Source: JACKFB01 sp041389525 (GTDB lineage: Bacteria; Myxococcota_A; UBA9042; PHBI01; JACKFB01). From it: a stretch of DNA of 64,000 bases. Positions 53,151-61,938 of this stretch are shown here, in pieces. Position 1 is the first letter of the stretch; each line of letters begins with the position of its first letter. Location: positions 248,001-312,000 of the forward strand of contig JAWKRR010000003.1 of assembly GCA_041389525.1 (NCBI GenBank), written 5' to 3'. Under the pieces are notes generated by a model. The model saw only the letters and a list, made by a program, of their open reading frames with translations. It did not search any database and was not told the origin of the DNA. Position numbers and translations under genes: made by a program.

Positions 53151-56095
53151 GCGCTCGCAGATCCCCGTTCTTCGCCGCCGCCCTCGCGCTGGTCGCGTCC
53201 GCGTCATTTGCCGCGGTCGGCTGCGGAACCGACCCGGCTGGCGAGGCGGACGCCGCCCTCGACGCGGACGCGATCTCCGACGTGGCGCCCGAGATCGGGC
53301 CAGACATCATCACGCTCCGCGACGCGGACGCCTCGGTACCGCCGGACACCACGCCCGACGCGGCGAGGGACGTGCCGCCCAAGCCCGATGCCACGGAGGA
53401 CGCCGCGCCTCAGCCCGACCTCACGCCTCCGCCTCCGTTGCTGGACCCTTGCGCGACGGGCGCTGCGGCCCTCGAGCGCGCGGTGCGCCTGCCCCTGGGC
53501 GAGACCCTGTTCTTCGACCGCGACGACTACCTGTCCTTCTGGCCGACACAGCTGAGCTGCGCCCCCACCCTCGCCGCGGCCCCCGATGGCGCCGTGGCCA
53601 CCCTGGGACCCGACGGACGGCGCGTGACGCCTGACGTGGCGGGTGAATGGCGGTTCAGTGTGGGCGCTGAGACCCTGGTCGTGACGGTGGACGACGCGCC
53701 GCTCACCGCCGACAGCTTCCTCAACTTCAACTACACGCCCGTCGAGCCGCTGGCTCAGGCCCCCGATGGCGCCATCTGGGTGGTGAACCCGCCCTCGAAC
53801 ACCGTGCAGCGCGTGACCCTGGACGGGGACACCGCCACCGCCGCGGAGCTGGTCCCGACCGGCTCGTGGCCGACCGCGCTCGCCGTGTGGCCGGGCACCG
53901 ACCTGATGCTGGTGTCGCAGACCGGCCGCGACAGCCTCGGGTTTCTCGACCTGAACGCGCGCCGGGTCGTCGACGCCATCGCCGTCGGCAACGAGCCCGC
54001 GGGGATCGCCCTGGACCTGGACGCGGCCGCGGGCCCGCAGGCCTGGGTCGTGTTGGGCGGCGAGGACTCGGTGGTGCGCGTGGATCTGGGCACCCGCGCC
54101 GTCACCGCGACCGTCGCCGTCGGCCACGAGCCGCGCGCGGTGACCTTCGATCCCGCGACGCGCCGCCTCTACGTGGCCTCGCTGATCTCCGGCAACGCGC
54201 GGCCCTCCGGCCCGCTGCAGAAGACGCTGATCCCCGAGGAGGACCAGCACGACATCGCGGTCATCGACGTCGACAGCGCGGCGGTGGTCGGCCAGATCGT
54301 CGCGGTCGGGACCATCATCCGCGACATGCTGCTGCTGCCGGGTACACCCAAGCGCATGGTCGTGGCGCACACCGAGGCCCGCAACGACAAGAACGGCATC
54401 GCCGCCGGCTCGCGCCCCCACGAGCACGGGCTGGCGATCGTCGACCTCGAGCCCGGGTCGCCGACCCAGTGGCGCGTGGTCAAGCGGGTCGACCTGGACA
54501 CGCAGCCTTCGTCGAGCGGCCCCGCGGCGAGCCCCTACTCCATGGCGCTGACCCCGAGCGGCGACCGCCTCATCGTCTCGCTCTCCGCTGGGCGCGCGCT
54601 GCTCTACCTGAACGCCACGACCTACGCCGAAGAGGCGCGCGTCATGGTCGGCGCAGATCCCCGCGGCCTCGTCCTCGCGGGCGAGCGCGTCTGGACCAGC
54701 CCCTGGCTGGACGGCCTGCTCGTAGGCGCGCCGCTGAGCCCGACCGTGGGCAGCGGCGCCACCATGCCCAAGGTCAGCATCGGCCGCGACCCGACGCCCG
54801 ACGACGTCCGCGAAGGCCAGCGCATGTTCAACGACGCGGCCTTCAGCGCGAACGGCGATTTCTCATGCAACAACTGCCACATCGACGGGCTCACCGACGG
54901 GCTGGTCTGGAACATCCTGCTGGACGGCGACGTGAACACCCTGGCCTTCAGAAACGTAGGCGGCACCGGGCCTTTTCTGTGGGGCGGGTTCCTGCCGACC
55001 CTCTTCGACTTCAGCCGCGAGGTGCTGCGGCTGGTGGGGGCGAACGCGACCGGGGTCGAGATGGAGCTGCTGACCAACTACATGCAGTCGGTCACCGCGC
55101 CGCCGAACCCGTACACGCTGCCGGGCGGCCGACTGACCGAGGCGGGATTGCGCGGGCGGGCGCTCTTTCACACGGACGCCGAGGACGGCGGCGGCGGCTG
55201 CGCGGCGTGTCATAGCGGGCCGCTCTTCACAAACGGCGAGCAGGTGCCGGGGAAGACCGAGGGCTTCATCACCGACGTGCCGTCGCTGCTGGGCGCCTAC
55301 GACACAGGTCCGTGGGGGCGCCACGCCCAGTGGCCGACCCTCGAGGCGATGGTGGAGTACGCGGCGACCTTCACCGAGGCCACCTTGAGCGCGGCCGAGC
55401 TCGCCGACCTGACCGCCTACGTGCGCCAGCTGCCCTCAGACCTGCTCTACCTCACCTCGGCGCGCCCGCTGGACGGCGCCCGCAGCGTGTGGAACCAGAC
55501 GCCGGTCGAGCTCGTGTTCTCGGCGCTGCTGAAGGACGGCCAGGCGTCGAAGCTGCGGATGGCCACCGAGGCGGGTGCGGCGGTCGCTGGGAGCTGGGCG
55601 GTCTCGGGTCGCCGCGCGCGATTCGTGCCCGACGGCGGTGAGTTGGCCCTTGAGACGGACTACGTCATCACCATCGACGCGGGCCTACAGGCCGTCTTGG
55701 GCGAGCGCCTGGCCGAGCCCATCCGCATCGAGTTCTCGACCGGCGCGGTGCCGGCCTTCGAGGTGGCCGCGCGGTGGCGCTGGACGGTGACCGGCGCGGT
55801 CTCCGGCACGATGGAGATGGCCTTCATCCAGTCCAAGGGCGGCCGCCTCTCGGGCGTCGTGCTGGACGGCGGCGGGCTTGTGGACGCCGACCACCTCGAG
55901 GGCGTTCTGGTAGGCGACACCATGATCATCGAGCCGTTTTTGGTCTCGAGCCCCTTCGGGCAGGTGCTCGTCGACGAGGTCGTGGCGACCATGGTGGACG
56001 ACGACAAAGACGGGCTCGCCGACTCGGGCAAGGGCACCGTCAACACGGCGCTGGCCAACCTGAAGGTCACGATGAAGGCGCTGGCGGGCGAGTAG
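53147..56095 (+). CDS. Lipoprotein with YVTN-type beta-propeller, di-heme cytochrome c and Ig-like domains (982 aa)
   Basis: A signal peptide and lipobox AVGC are followed by a ~75-residue Asp/Ala/Pro spacer (e.g. DADAISDVAPEIGPD). A YVTN-type beta-propeller region (about 175-540) has PDGAIWVVNPPSN, GNEPAGIALDL and YSMALTPSGDRLIVSLS. A cytochrome c peroxidase/MauG-like segment carries two c-type heme sites, CNNCH at 574 and CAACH at 685. An SbsA/Big_5-like Ig domain (about 765-870) and a C-terminal beta domain follow. Heme sites must be loaded outside the cytoplasm, so this is an envelope redox or surface protein. It is coupled to the Cys-rich lipoprotein gene. The substrate is unknown. Confidence 0.82.
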   Translation: MSARRSPFFAAALALVASASFAAVGCGTDPAGEADAALDADAISDVAPEIGPDIITLRDADASVPPDTTPDAARDVPPKPDATEDAAPQPDLTPPPPLLDPCATGAAALERAVRLPLGETLFFDRDDYLSFWPTQLSCAPTLAAAPDGAVATLGPDGRRVTPDVAGEWRFSVGAETLVVTVDDAPLTADSFLNFNYTPVEPLAQAPDGAIWVVNPPSNTVQRVTLDGDTATAAELVPTGSWPTALAVWPGTDLMLVSQTGRDSLGFLDLNARRVVDAIAVGNEPAGIALDLDAAAGPQAWVVLGGEDSVVRVDLGTRAVTATVAVGHEPRAVTFDPATRRLYVASLISGNARPSGPLQKTLIPEEDQHDIAVIDVDSAAVVGQIVAVGTIIRDMLLLPGTPKRMVVAHTEARNDKNGIAAGSRPHEHGLAIVDLEPGSPTQWRVVKRVDLDTQPSSSGPAASPYSMALTPSGDRLIVSLSAGRALLYLNATTYAEEARVMVGADPRGLVLAGERVWTSPWLDGLLVGAPLSPTVGSGATMPKVSIGRDPTPDDVREGQRMFNDAAFSANGDFSCNNCHIDGLTDGLVWNILLDGDVNTLAFRNVGGTGPFLWGGFLPTLFDFSREVLRLVGANATGVEMELLTNYMQSVTAPPNPYTLPGGRLTEAGLRGRALFHTDAEDGGGGCAACHSGPLFTNGEQVPGKTEGFITDVPSLLGAYDTGPWGRHAQWPTLEAMVEYAATFTEATLSAAELADLTAYVRQLPSDLLYLTSARPLDGARSVWNQTPVELVFSALLKDGQASKLRMATEAGAAVAGSWAVSGRRARFVPDGGELALETDYVITIDAGLQAVLGERLAEPIRIEFSTGAVPAFEVAARWRWTVTGAVSGTMEMAFIQSKGGRLSGVVLDGGGLVDADHLEGVLVGDTMIIEPFLVSSPFGQVLVDEVVATMVDDDKDGLADSGKGTVNTALANLKVTMKALAGE

Positions 56096-56112
56096 AGGCG
56101 CTAGTCGCGGCG

Positions 56113-59100
56113 CTAGCCTTCCAGCGCGTCGATGATCGCGGGGCGCAGGTCTTTGGCGGCGATCACGGCGTCGAGGGAGCCGACGCGGACGGCGCGCTCG
56201 ACGGAGTGGATGGCGTCGAAGCTCTTGGCCAGCTCGCCCTGGTGCTCGAGGGTGACCTGGAGGCGGAGCTCGGTCAGGCGCTCGCGGAGGCGGGCCTGGT
56301 CGGTGGGGTCGGCCTCGGCGATGGCTGCGGTCGCGGCGACGATGCGCGGGTCCTCGGTGACGCGGCGCTGGACCTCGCGGGGGAAGACCACCGCGGCCGC
56401 TGGCCCGCCGCCGATGACCGAGGCGAAGGTGCCCTCGACGGCCAGGGCCCGCAGCCCGGGGTTCAGCGCCTTCGAGAACACGACGTAGGCGCCGCCGTGG
56501 TAGCGGCCGATGACCACGAAGACCATGCGGCCCTTGAACTCGACCACGGCGCGCCCGATCTCGGCGCCGTACTCGAGCTGGAGGTTGCGCAGGGACTCGG
56601 GCGAGCCGTCAAAGCCTGAGAGATTGGCGACCACGACCACTGGCCGCACGCCGCTGGCGGCCGAGATGGCGCGGGCGACCTTCTTGCTGCTGATGGGGAA
56701 GAGCGTGCCGCCCGACCAGGTGTCCGGGCCGTCGAGGGGGATGCGCCCGCGCCGCCGCAGCGGCCGCGACTCGATGCCGAGCAGGCACACGCTGTGGCCG
56801 CCGATGTGGGCGTCCCAGACCACCGAGGTCTCGCCGCCCCACATCGTGCGAAAGCGCTCCAGTGGCGGGTCGTAGAGGTCGACCACCGCCGACATCACCG
56901 CGCGGACGGCGAAGGGCTTCTTGCGCTCGGGGTTCTCGCGGCTGTCGAGGACGTCGCCGACCGTGGCGTAGGGCTCGTCGGCGGACGCGGTGTAGGGCGC
57001 GGTGAGCACGGAGCGGTCGCGGCGGTCGTGGTCGCGCCAGCCGGGCTCAGGCCGCGGGCCGTGCTCGTGGGGGGCGACGTAGGCGAAGCGGTAGTGCTCA
57101 AAGAGCAGCGCGTAGGCGCCCGGCAGGTCCTCGGCGTGATACTGGGCCTGCCCGTTGGGGCCCATGACCCGCTCGTAGCCGCCGATGCCGCGCTCGTCTT
57201 CTGCCGAGACGCTGCCTGAGTATTCGAGGGCCTTCTTGCCGGTGAGCACCATCGAACCCTGGGGCGTCATCACCAGGATGCCGCGCGTGTGCATCAGCAT
57301 CGTGGCTTCGGCGTTCCAGTAGGACTGCGCGCCCACGTTGACGCCCGCGACGATGACGTTCACCTCGCCACCGGCGCGCGTGAAGTGGACCAGCCGGGCG
57401 AGGACGCGCGCGGTCCAGTCGAGGTTCTCGGTGCCGCTGTCCATGGCGATGCGGGCGCCGGCGGAGATGGGGATCCACTCGACGGGCAGGCGCAGGCTCT
57501 CGGCGAGGTCGAGGGCGCCGATGACGCGGCGGCACTCGGCCTCGGCCAGCGCGCCCATGCTGTGGGTGGAGTCCGACGCGATCAGCACGCGGCGCATGCC
57601 GCCGGGGTGCTTTCGTGTGCGATGCGAGATAATCCCGACCACCACCGCGGCCCTGTTGCTCCCCGGCGCGCGGCCCGCGACCGAGACCAGTCGCGACTCT
57701 GACGAATCGGCGAGATCGTGCTCCTCGAAGGTGCCGCCGCGGAGATCTGGGTGCACTGCAGCGAGGGGCTCCTCGTCGCCGGTCAGGGCCGAGATGAGGT
57801 CGTAGGGGTAGACGAAGCCCAGGCGGCGGGCGCGGATGGCGCGCATCTCGTAGTGCGACAGCGCCTCGACGGGGCCCGTCTCGGGCGCCCGCATGCCGAT
57901 CTCCAGCCGCGTGCGCGCTGAGTTGGTCAGGACGAACTCCACGTCGCGGGTGCCGCCTGGGGCGCTGTCGTCGGGCGTGCGCGTGCGGAGCGAGATGCGG
58001 TCGAGGCCCAGGGCGCGCGTCGCGGGTTCGAGGCGGCGGGCGATGCGCGAGATGTCGCGGGCCGGGAAGGGGCGCGGCGAGCGGAAGAAGAAGGTCATCC
58101 GGTTCCAGAAGTAGCGGCGTCCGGACGCCCGGCGCGCCTGCTCGGTGCGCAGGACGCGCAGCCCCTCGAAGAAGGCGTGCTCGAACTCGAGCAGGTGCTC
58201 GTGGCCCACCTCGCCCGGCTCCGGCGGGACGGCGGCGGGGATGTCGCGCACCTCGGCCAGCACCAGGATACGCTCGTCCGCCGCGTTGTCTCTCGCCTTG
58301 GCGCGGAAGGCGTAGACCCGCTCGTGGCTGGGCAGGCGCTTGAGCGTGAAGGCCTCGAGGCGCCACAGCTCGACCCGACGCGCGGCCTCGGGGTGGATGT
58401 CGCTGAGCAGCAGTTGCTCGCGGAAACGCCCGCCCTCCTGGGCCCAGGTGCGGTGGCTGACCCGCGTCCCCGCGGTAGGCCGCGACAGGGTAAATCGCGT
58501 GAACCGCGCGGCGTCGTCGGGCCAGGGCAGCGCCGCCAGGTCGGGGACCTCGCCCGGGTCGACCATGACAAGCTCGCCCACGAAGCTCTGCCCGCCACGC
58601 TGCTCAGCGGCGGCCGCGAGCGCGGCGAGGCCCTCGGCGAGCTGCTGGCCGGCGATGAAGACCGCGAGCACGTGCTGGCCGTCGTGGCGCGTGTCCGAGA
58701 CCGGGGTGACGCGGGCGTGCAGCAGCGGGATCGCCCCGACGCGCGCGGCCTCGTACAGGGTGAACGCGGCGTCTTCGTAGAGCCGGCGCAGGGCCGCCTC
58801 GGCCGCCAGCACGCTGATGCGGTCAGGCGCCTCGGCGTGCGCGGGCGTGGCCGCGGAGAGGATGACGTGGCGCAGGATCGGCAGAGGCGTGCTGGCCAGA
58901 CCGGCCATGCGCTGCTCGAACTCGGGCTGCTCGCGGGACAGCTCGTTCATGGTCCGGAGCACGATGCGGGTGAGCCGCTCGACGGCCTCGCGGCGGCGCT
59001 CGTAGCGCGGCAGGTGAAAGAGGATGTGCTGGGCGCGGCGCGCGGTGTCGGCGACGTGGGGGTGGGCGGCCGACGCGAGCTGCGCCACCCGGTCCAGCAG

Positions 59101-61758
59101 GCGATCGGTGTCGGGGCCGAAGGGGATGCGCGCGTCGTGGAGCGCCATGACGAGGCGGGTGAGGCGCGCGCAGATGCGGTGGCGGACGTCGCCGTGGCGG
59201 TGGGCGATGGACAAGCGCCAGAGCGCCTCGCGCAGCTCGTCGGTGGGCTCGAGGCTGCCGATGCCGTGCCAGCGCAGCGCGGCCATCAAGAGGGGGCGCA
59301 GCTCGGCGTTGGCGGCCTTCTCGCCCTCGGGGTGGCGGCGGCAGAAGTCGTAGAACGCGATCTCGGCGCTCACCGCGGCGTCTTCGGAGACCGGCAGCAG
59401 GTTGCGGTCGAAGAGGCTCTCGACGTCGACGAAGGCTTGCAGGGTCTCGACCAGCGGGACCAGGCGCTCCGGGGTGCGCAGCGAGGTCACGTCGATGTCC
59501 TCGCCAAGCAAGGCCTCGACGCGCTGGATCATCAGCGCGGGGACCTCGTAGCCCGAGAGCACCGCGCGCGAGACCTCGATGAGCTTGGCGATGGCGGCGT
59601 CGACCTGCTCGGAGGGGAGCGTGTCGAGGCGTCCGAGGCGGGCGACCTCGCCGTCGAAGAGCGGCTCCAGCGCGCGCGGGCTGCGGGGGATCTCGAGCGC
59701 TTCGATGTCGGAGGTCTCGCCTGAGCCGGCGGAGGGCTCGAGGATGAGGATGGGCTGGCCTGCCACCACCTGCTGATTGGGCTGGCACAAGAGCGAGCGG
59801 ACGACGCCGGCCTCGGGGGCGCGGAGCGGCATCTCCATCTTCATCGCTTCGAGGGTGGCGAGGTGGGCGCCGGCCTCGACGTAATCACCCTCGGAGACCG
59901 CGACGTGGACGATCATCGCGGGGGCGGGGGCTTTGACGACGCCGCCGGAGAGCTGCTCGACCTGGTGGGCGCGGCCGTCGACCTCCACGAAGATGCCGGC
60001 GCGGCCTTGGCAAAAGAGGACGTCGTGGCGGACACCGTCGACGCTGAGGGTCGCGGCGTGGGGGCCGACGGGGATGAGCTCCAGGGCGATGATGCTGTCG
60101 CCTTGGGAGACGAAGAAGCGGCGCGGGCCGGCGCTGTGGACGCGCAGGGTGACGGCGCGGCCGGCGATGCGGAGGCTCGAGTCGAGGCCGGTCGGGGGCG
60201 GCAGGCGGATGGGGATGCCATCTTGGACCTCGCGAAAGAAGCGCTGCTGCTCGGCGCTGGCTTCGATGGCGTGGTCGATGAGGGCGGCGGCGAGGACGGC
60301 CTCGACGAGGCGGCCGCTGGGCGCGAGCTGGCCGGCCGCGCCGAGGCGATCGAGCCAGGCGACGTCGGCCGAGCCGTCGCGGACCGGCTCGCGGCCGAGC
60401 AGATCGAGCAGGAAGCCCTTGTTCGTGGCGCCGTCTTCGACCACGACGGCCATCTCTCGGAGCGCTCGCGTCAGGCGCGCCAGGGCCTGCTGGCGCGTGG
60501 CGCCGTGGGCGATGACCTTGGCGAGCATCGAGTCGAAGGCGCTCGACAGGGCCATGCCCTCGCGGATCCCGCTGTCGACGCGAATCCCGGGGCCGGTCGG
60601 CGGCAAAAACAGGCGCACGATGCCGGGGGCAGGCCGAAAGCCGTCCGCGGGGTCCTCGGCGTTGACCCGCACCTCGATGGCGTGGCCGCGCGGCGGGCCG
60701 TCGGGCGGGACCACCGGCCGGCCCAGCGCGATGTCGATCTGAGCGCGCACCAGGTCGAAGCCCGTGACCGCCTCGGTGACCGTGTGCTCGACCTGCAGCC
60801 GGGAGTTCATCTCGAGGAAGAAGTAGCAGTCCGCGTCTGGCAGATAGAGGAACTCGGCGGTGCCGACGCCCAGGTAGCCGGCCTCGGTGGCGAGGCGGAC
60901 GGCGGCGCGCTCCATCGCGGCCCCCGCCGGGGCAGAGACCACCGGCGACGGCGCCTCCTCGAGCACCTTCTGGTGGCGGCGCTGAATCGAGCAGTCGCGC
61001 AGCCCCAGCGCGAACACGCCGGAGTCGCTGGCGACGATCTGCACCTCGATGTGCCGCGCGAAGGGGATGAGGCGCTCGACGAAGAGCGAGCCCTCGCCGA
61101 AGGCTTTGCGCGCCTCGTCCCGCGCGGAGATGAGCGCGGCCTCGAAGAGCTCGGGCTGGTCGACGCGCCGAATCCCGCGCCCGCCGCCGCCCGCCGACGC
61201 CTTGATCATCAGGGGGAAGCCGATGCTCGCGGCGAGCTCCGCGCGCGCCGCCGCGCCGACGTCCGCCCCATCGTCCAGCAGGCGCCACGCCGCCACCGGC
61301 ACGTCCACCTTCGCGGCCAGGCGCTTGGCGGCGATCTTGTCGCCCAGGCGCCGCATGGCCTCCGCGGACGGGCCGAGGAACACGATGCCCTCTGCGGCCA
61401 AGCGCTCGGCGAAGGCGGCGTCCTCGGACAGAAATCCCCAGCCCGGCCACACCGCGTCGCACCGCGCGCCGCGAAGCTCAGCGACCATGCGGTCGATATC
61501 CAGGTAGGCGCTGCGCGGCCCGTCGGGGCCGGCGACGATGGCCGGTCCCAGCGCGACCGCCTCGTCGGCCATCGCCACAAAGGGCGCGTCGGCGTCGGGA
61601 TCGGTGAAGAACGCGACGACCGTCAGCTCGGCGCTGCCTTCGGCGACCGCGTCCCGGGCGGCCCGCAAGAAGCGCACCGCGGCCTCACCGCGGTTGACCA
61701 GCCCGACGCGGCGAAATCGCTGTTGTGGCGCACCCTCGCTCACAGCCCTCCCAGCCAC
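56113..61758 (-). CDS. Single-chain biotin-dependent acyl-CoA carboxylase (1881 aa)
   Basis: One polypeptide with biotin carboxylase (about 15-475; ATP-grasp loop MIKASAGGGGRGIRRV at 184-199 and EMNSRLQVEHTVTE), a BT-like region, a biotinyl domain with EAMKMEM and target Lys640, a ~600-residue central helical region (about 690-1300), and a carboxyltransferase domain (about 1400-1880; GARIAMDSGTENLDW, RPVVVVANLSGFDG, GGAYVVFSKALNP). This is the domain order of eukaryotic acetyl-CoA carboxylase and differs from usual bacterial multi-gene carboxylases. Acetyl- or propionyl-CoA is the likely substrate; not decidable. GTG 61758 is used; a GTG at 61743, closer to GGGAGG, is an alternative. No frameshift seen across 5.6 kb. 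Confidence 0.88.
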   Translation of the reverse strand: MAGRAVSEGAPQQRFRRVGLVNRGEAAVRFLRAARDAVAEGSAELTVVAFFTDPDADAPFVAMADEAVALGPAIVAGPDGPRSAYLDIDRMVAELRGARCDAVWPGWGFLSEDAAFAERLAAEGIVFLGPSAEAMRRLGDKIAAKRLAAKVDVPVAAWRLLDDGADVGAAARAELAASIGFPLMIKASAGGGGRGIRRVDQPELFEAALISARDEARKAFGEGSLFVERLIPFARHIEVQIVASDSGVFALGLRDCSIQRRHQKVLEEAPSPVVSAPAGAAMERAAVRLATEAGYLGVGTAEFLYLPDADCYFFLEMNSRLQVEHTVTEAVTGFDLVRAQIDIALGRPVVPPDGPPRGHAIEVRVNAEDPADGFRPAPGIVRLFLPPTGPGIRVDSGIREGMALSSAFDSMLAKVIAHGATRQQALARLTRALREMAVVVEDGATNKGFLLDLLGREPVRDGSADVAWLDRLGAAGQLAPSGRLVEAVLAAALIDHAIEASAEQQRFFREVQDGIPIRLPPPTGLDSSLRIAGRAVTLRVHSAGPRRFFVSQGDSIIALELIPVGPHAATLSVDGVRHDVLFCQGRAGIFVEVDGRAHQVEQLSGGVVKAPAPAMIVHVAVSEGDYVEAGAHLATLEAMKMEMPLRAPEAGVVRSLLCQPNQQVVAGQPILILEPSAGSGETSDIEALEIPRSPRALEPLFDGEVARLGRLDTLPSEQVDAAIAKLIEVSRAVLSGYEVPALMIQRVEALLGEDIDVTSLRTPERLVPLVETLQAFVDVESLFDRNLLPVSEDAAVSAEIAFYDFCRRHPEGEKAANAELRPLLMAALRWHGIGSLEPTDELREALWRLSIAHRHGDVRHRICARLTRLVMALHDARIPFGPDTDRLLDRVAQLASAAHPHVADTARRAQHILFHLPRYERRREAVERLTRIVLRTMNELSREQPEFEQRMAGLASTPLPILRHVILSAATPAHAEAPDRISVLAAEAALRRLYEDAAFTLYEAARVGAIPLLHARVTPVSDTRHDGQHVLAVFIAGQQLAEGLAALAAAAEQRGGQSFVGELVMVDPGEVPDLAALPWPDDAARFTRFTLSRPTAGTRVSHRTWAQEGGRFREQLLLSDIHPEAARRVELWRLEAFTLKRLPSHERVYAFRAKARDNAADERILVLAEVRDIPAAVPPEPGEVGHEHLLEFEHAFFEGLRVLRTEQARRASGRRYFWNRMTFFFRSPRPFPARDISRIARRLEPATRALGLDRISLRTRTPDDSAPGGTRDVEFVLTNSARTRLEIGMRAPETGPVEALSHYEMRAIRARRLGFVYPYDLISALTGDEEPLAAVHPDLRGGTFEEHDLADSSESRLVSVAGRAPGSNRAAVVVGIISHRTRKHPGGMRRVLIASDSTHSMGALAEAECRRVIGALDLAESLRLPVEWIPISAGARIAMDSGTENLDWTARVLARLVHFTRAGGEVNVIVAGVNVGAQSYWNAEATMLMHTRGILVMTPQGSMVLTGKKALEYSGSVSAEDERGIGGYERVMGPNGQAQYHAEDLPGAYALLFEHYRFAYVAPHEHGPRPEPGWRDHDRRDRSVLTAPYTASADEPYATVGDVLDSRENPERKKPFAVRAVMSAVVDLYDPPLERFRTMWGGETSVVWDAHIGGHSVCLLGIESRPLRRRGRIPLDGPDTWSGGTLFPISSKKVARAISAASGVRPVVVVANLSGFDGSPESLRNLQLEYGAEIGRAVVEFKGRMVFVVIGRYHGGAYVVFSKALNPGLRALAVEGTFASVIGGGPAAAVVFPREVQRRVTEDPRIVAATAAIAEADPTDQARLRERLTELRLQVTLEHQGELAKSFDAIHSVERAVRVGSLDAVIAAKDLRPAIIDALEG

Positions 61759-61938
61759 ACGCCACGCGCGCGTGGGGCATGCGCGACGGCTTTATACAGC
61801 GTCGCGCGGGTTCCGGCACGCCCCGTCGCCCCCGCCTCCACGGTCCGCGCCCGCCCTTCCTCCTCGACCGTCGCACCGAGATCCGGAATGGCGTACTCTT
61901 CCGCGGGCTTTGGAGCCCTCTCATCCGTGGAGAACCCT

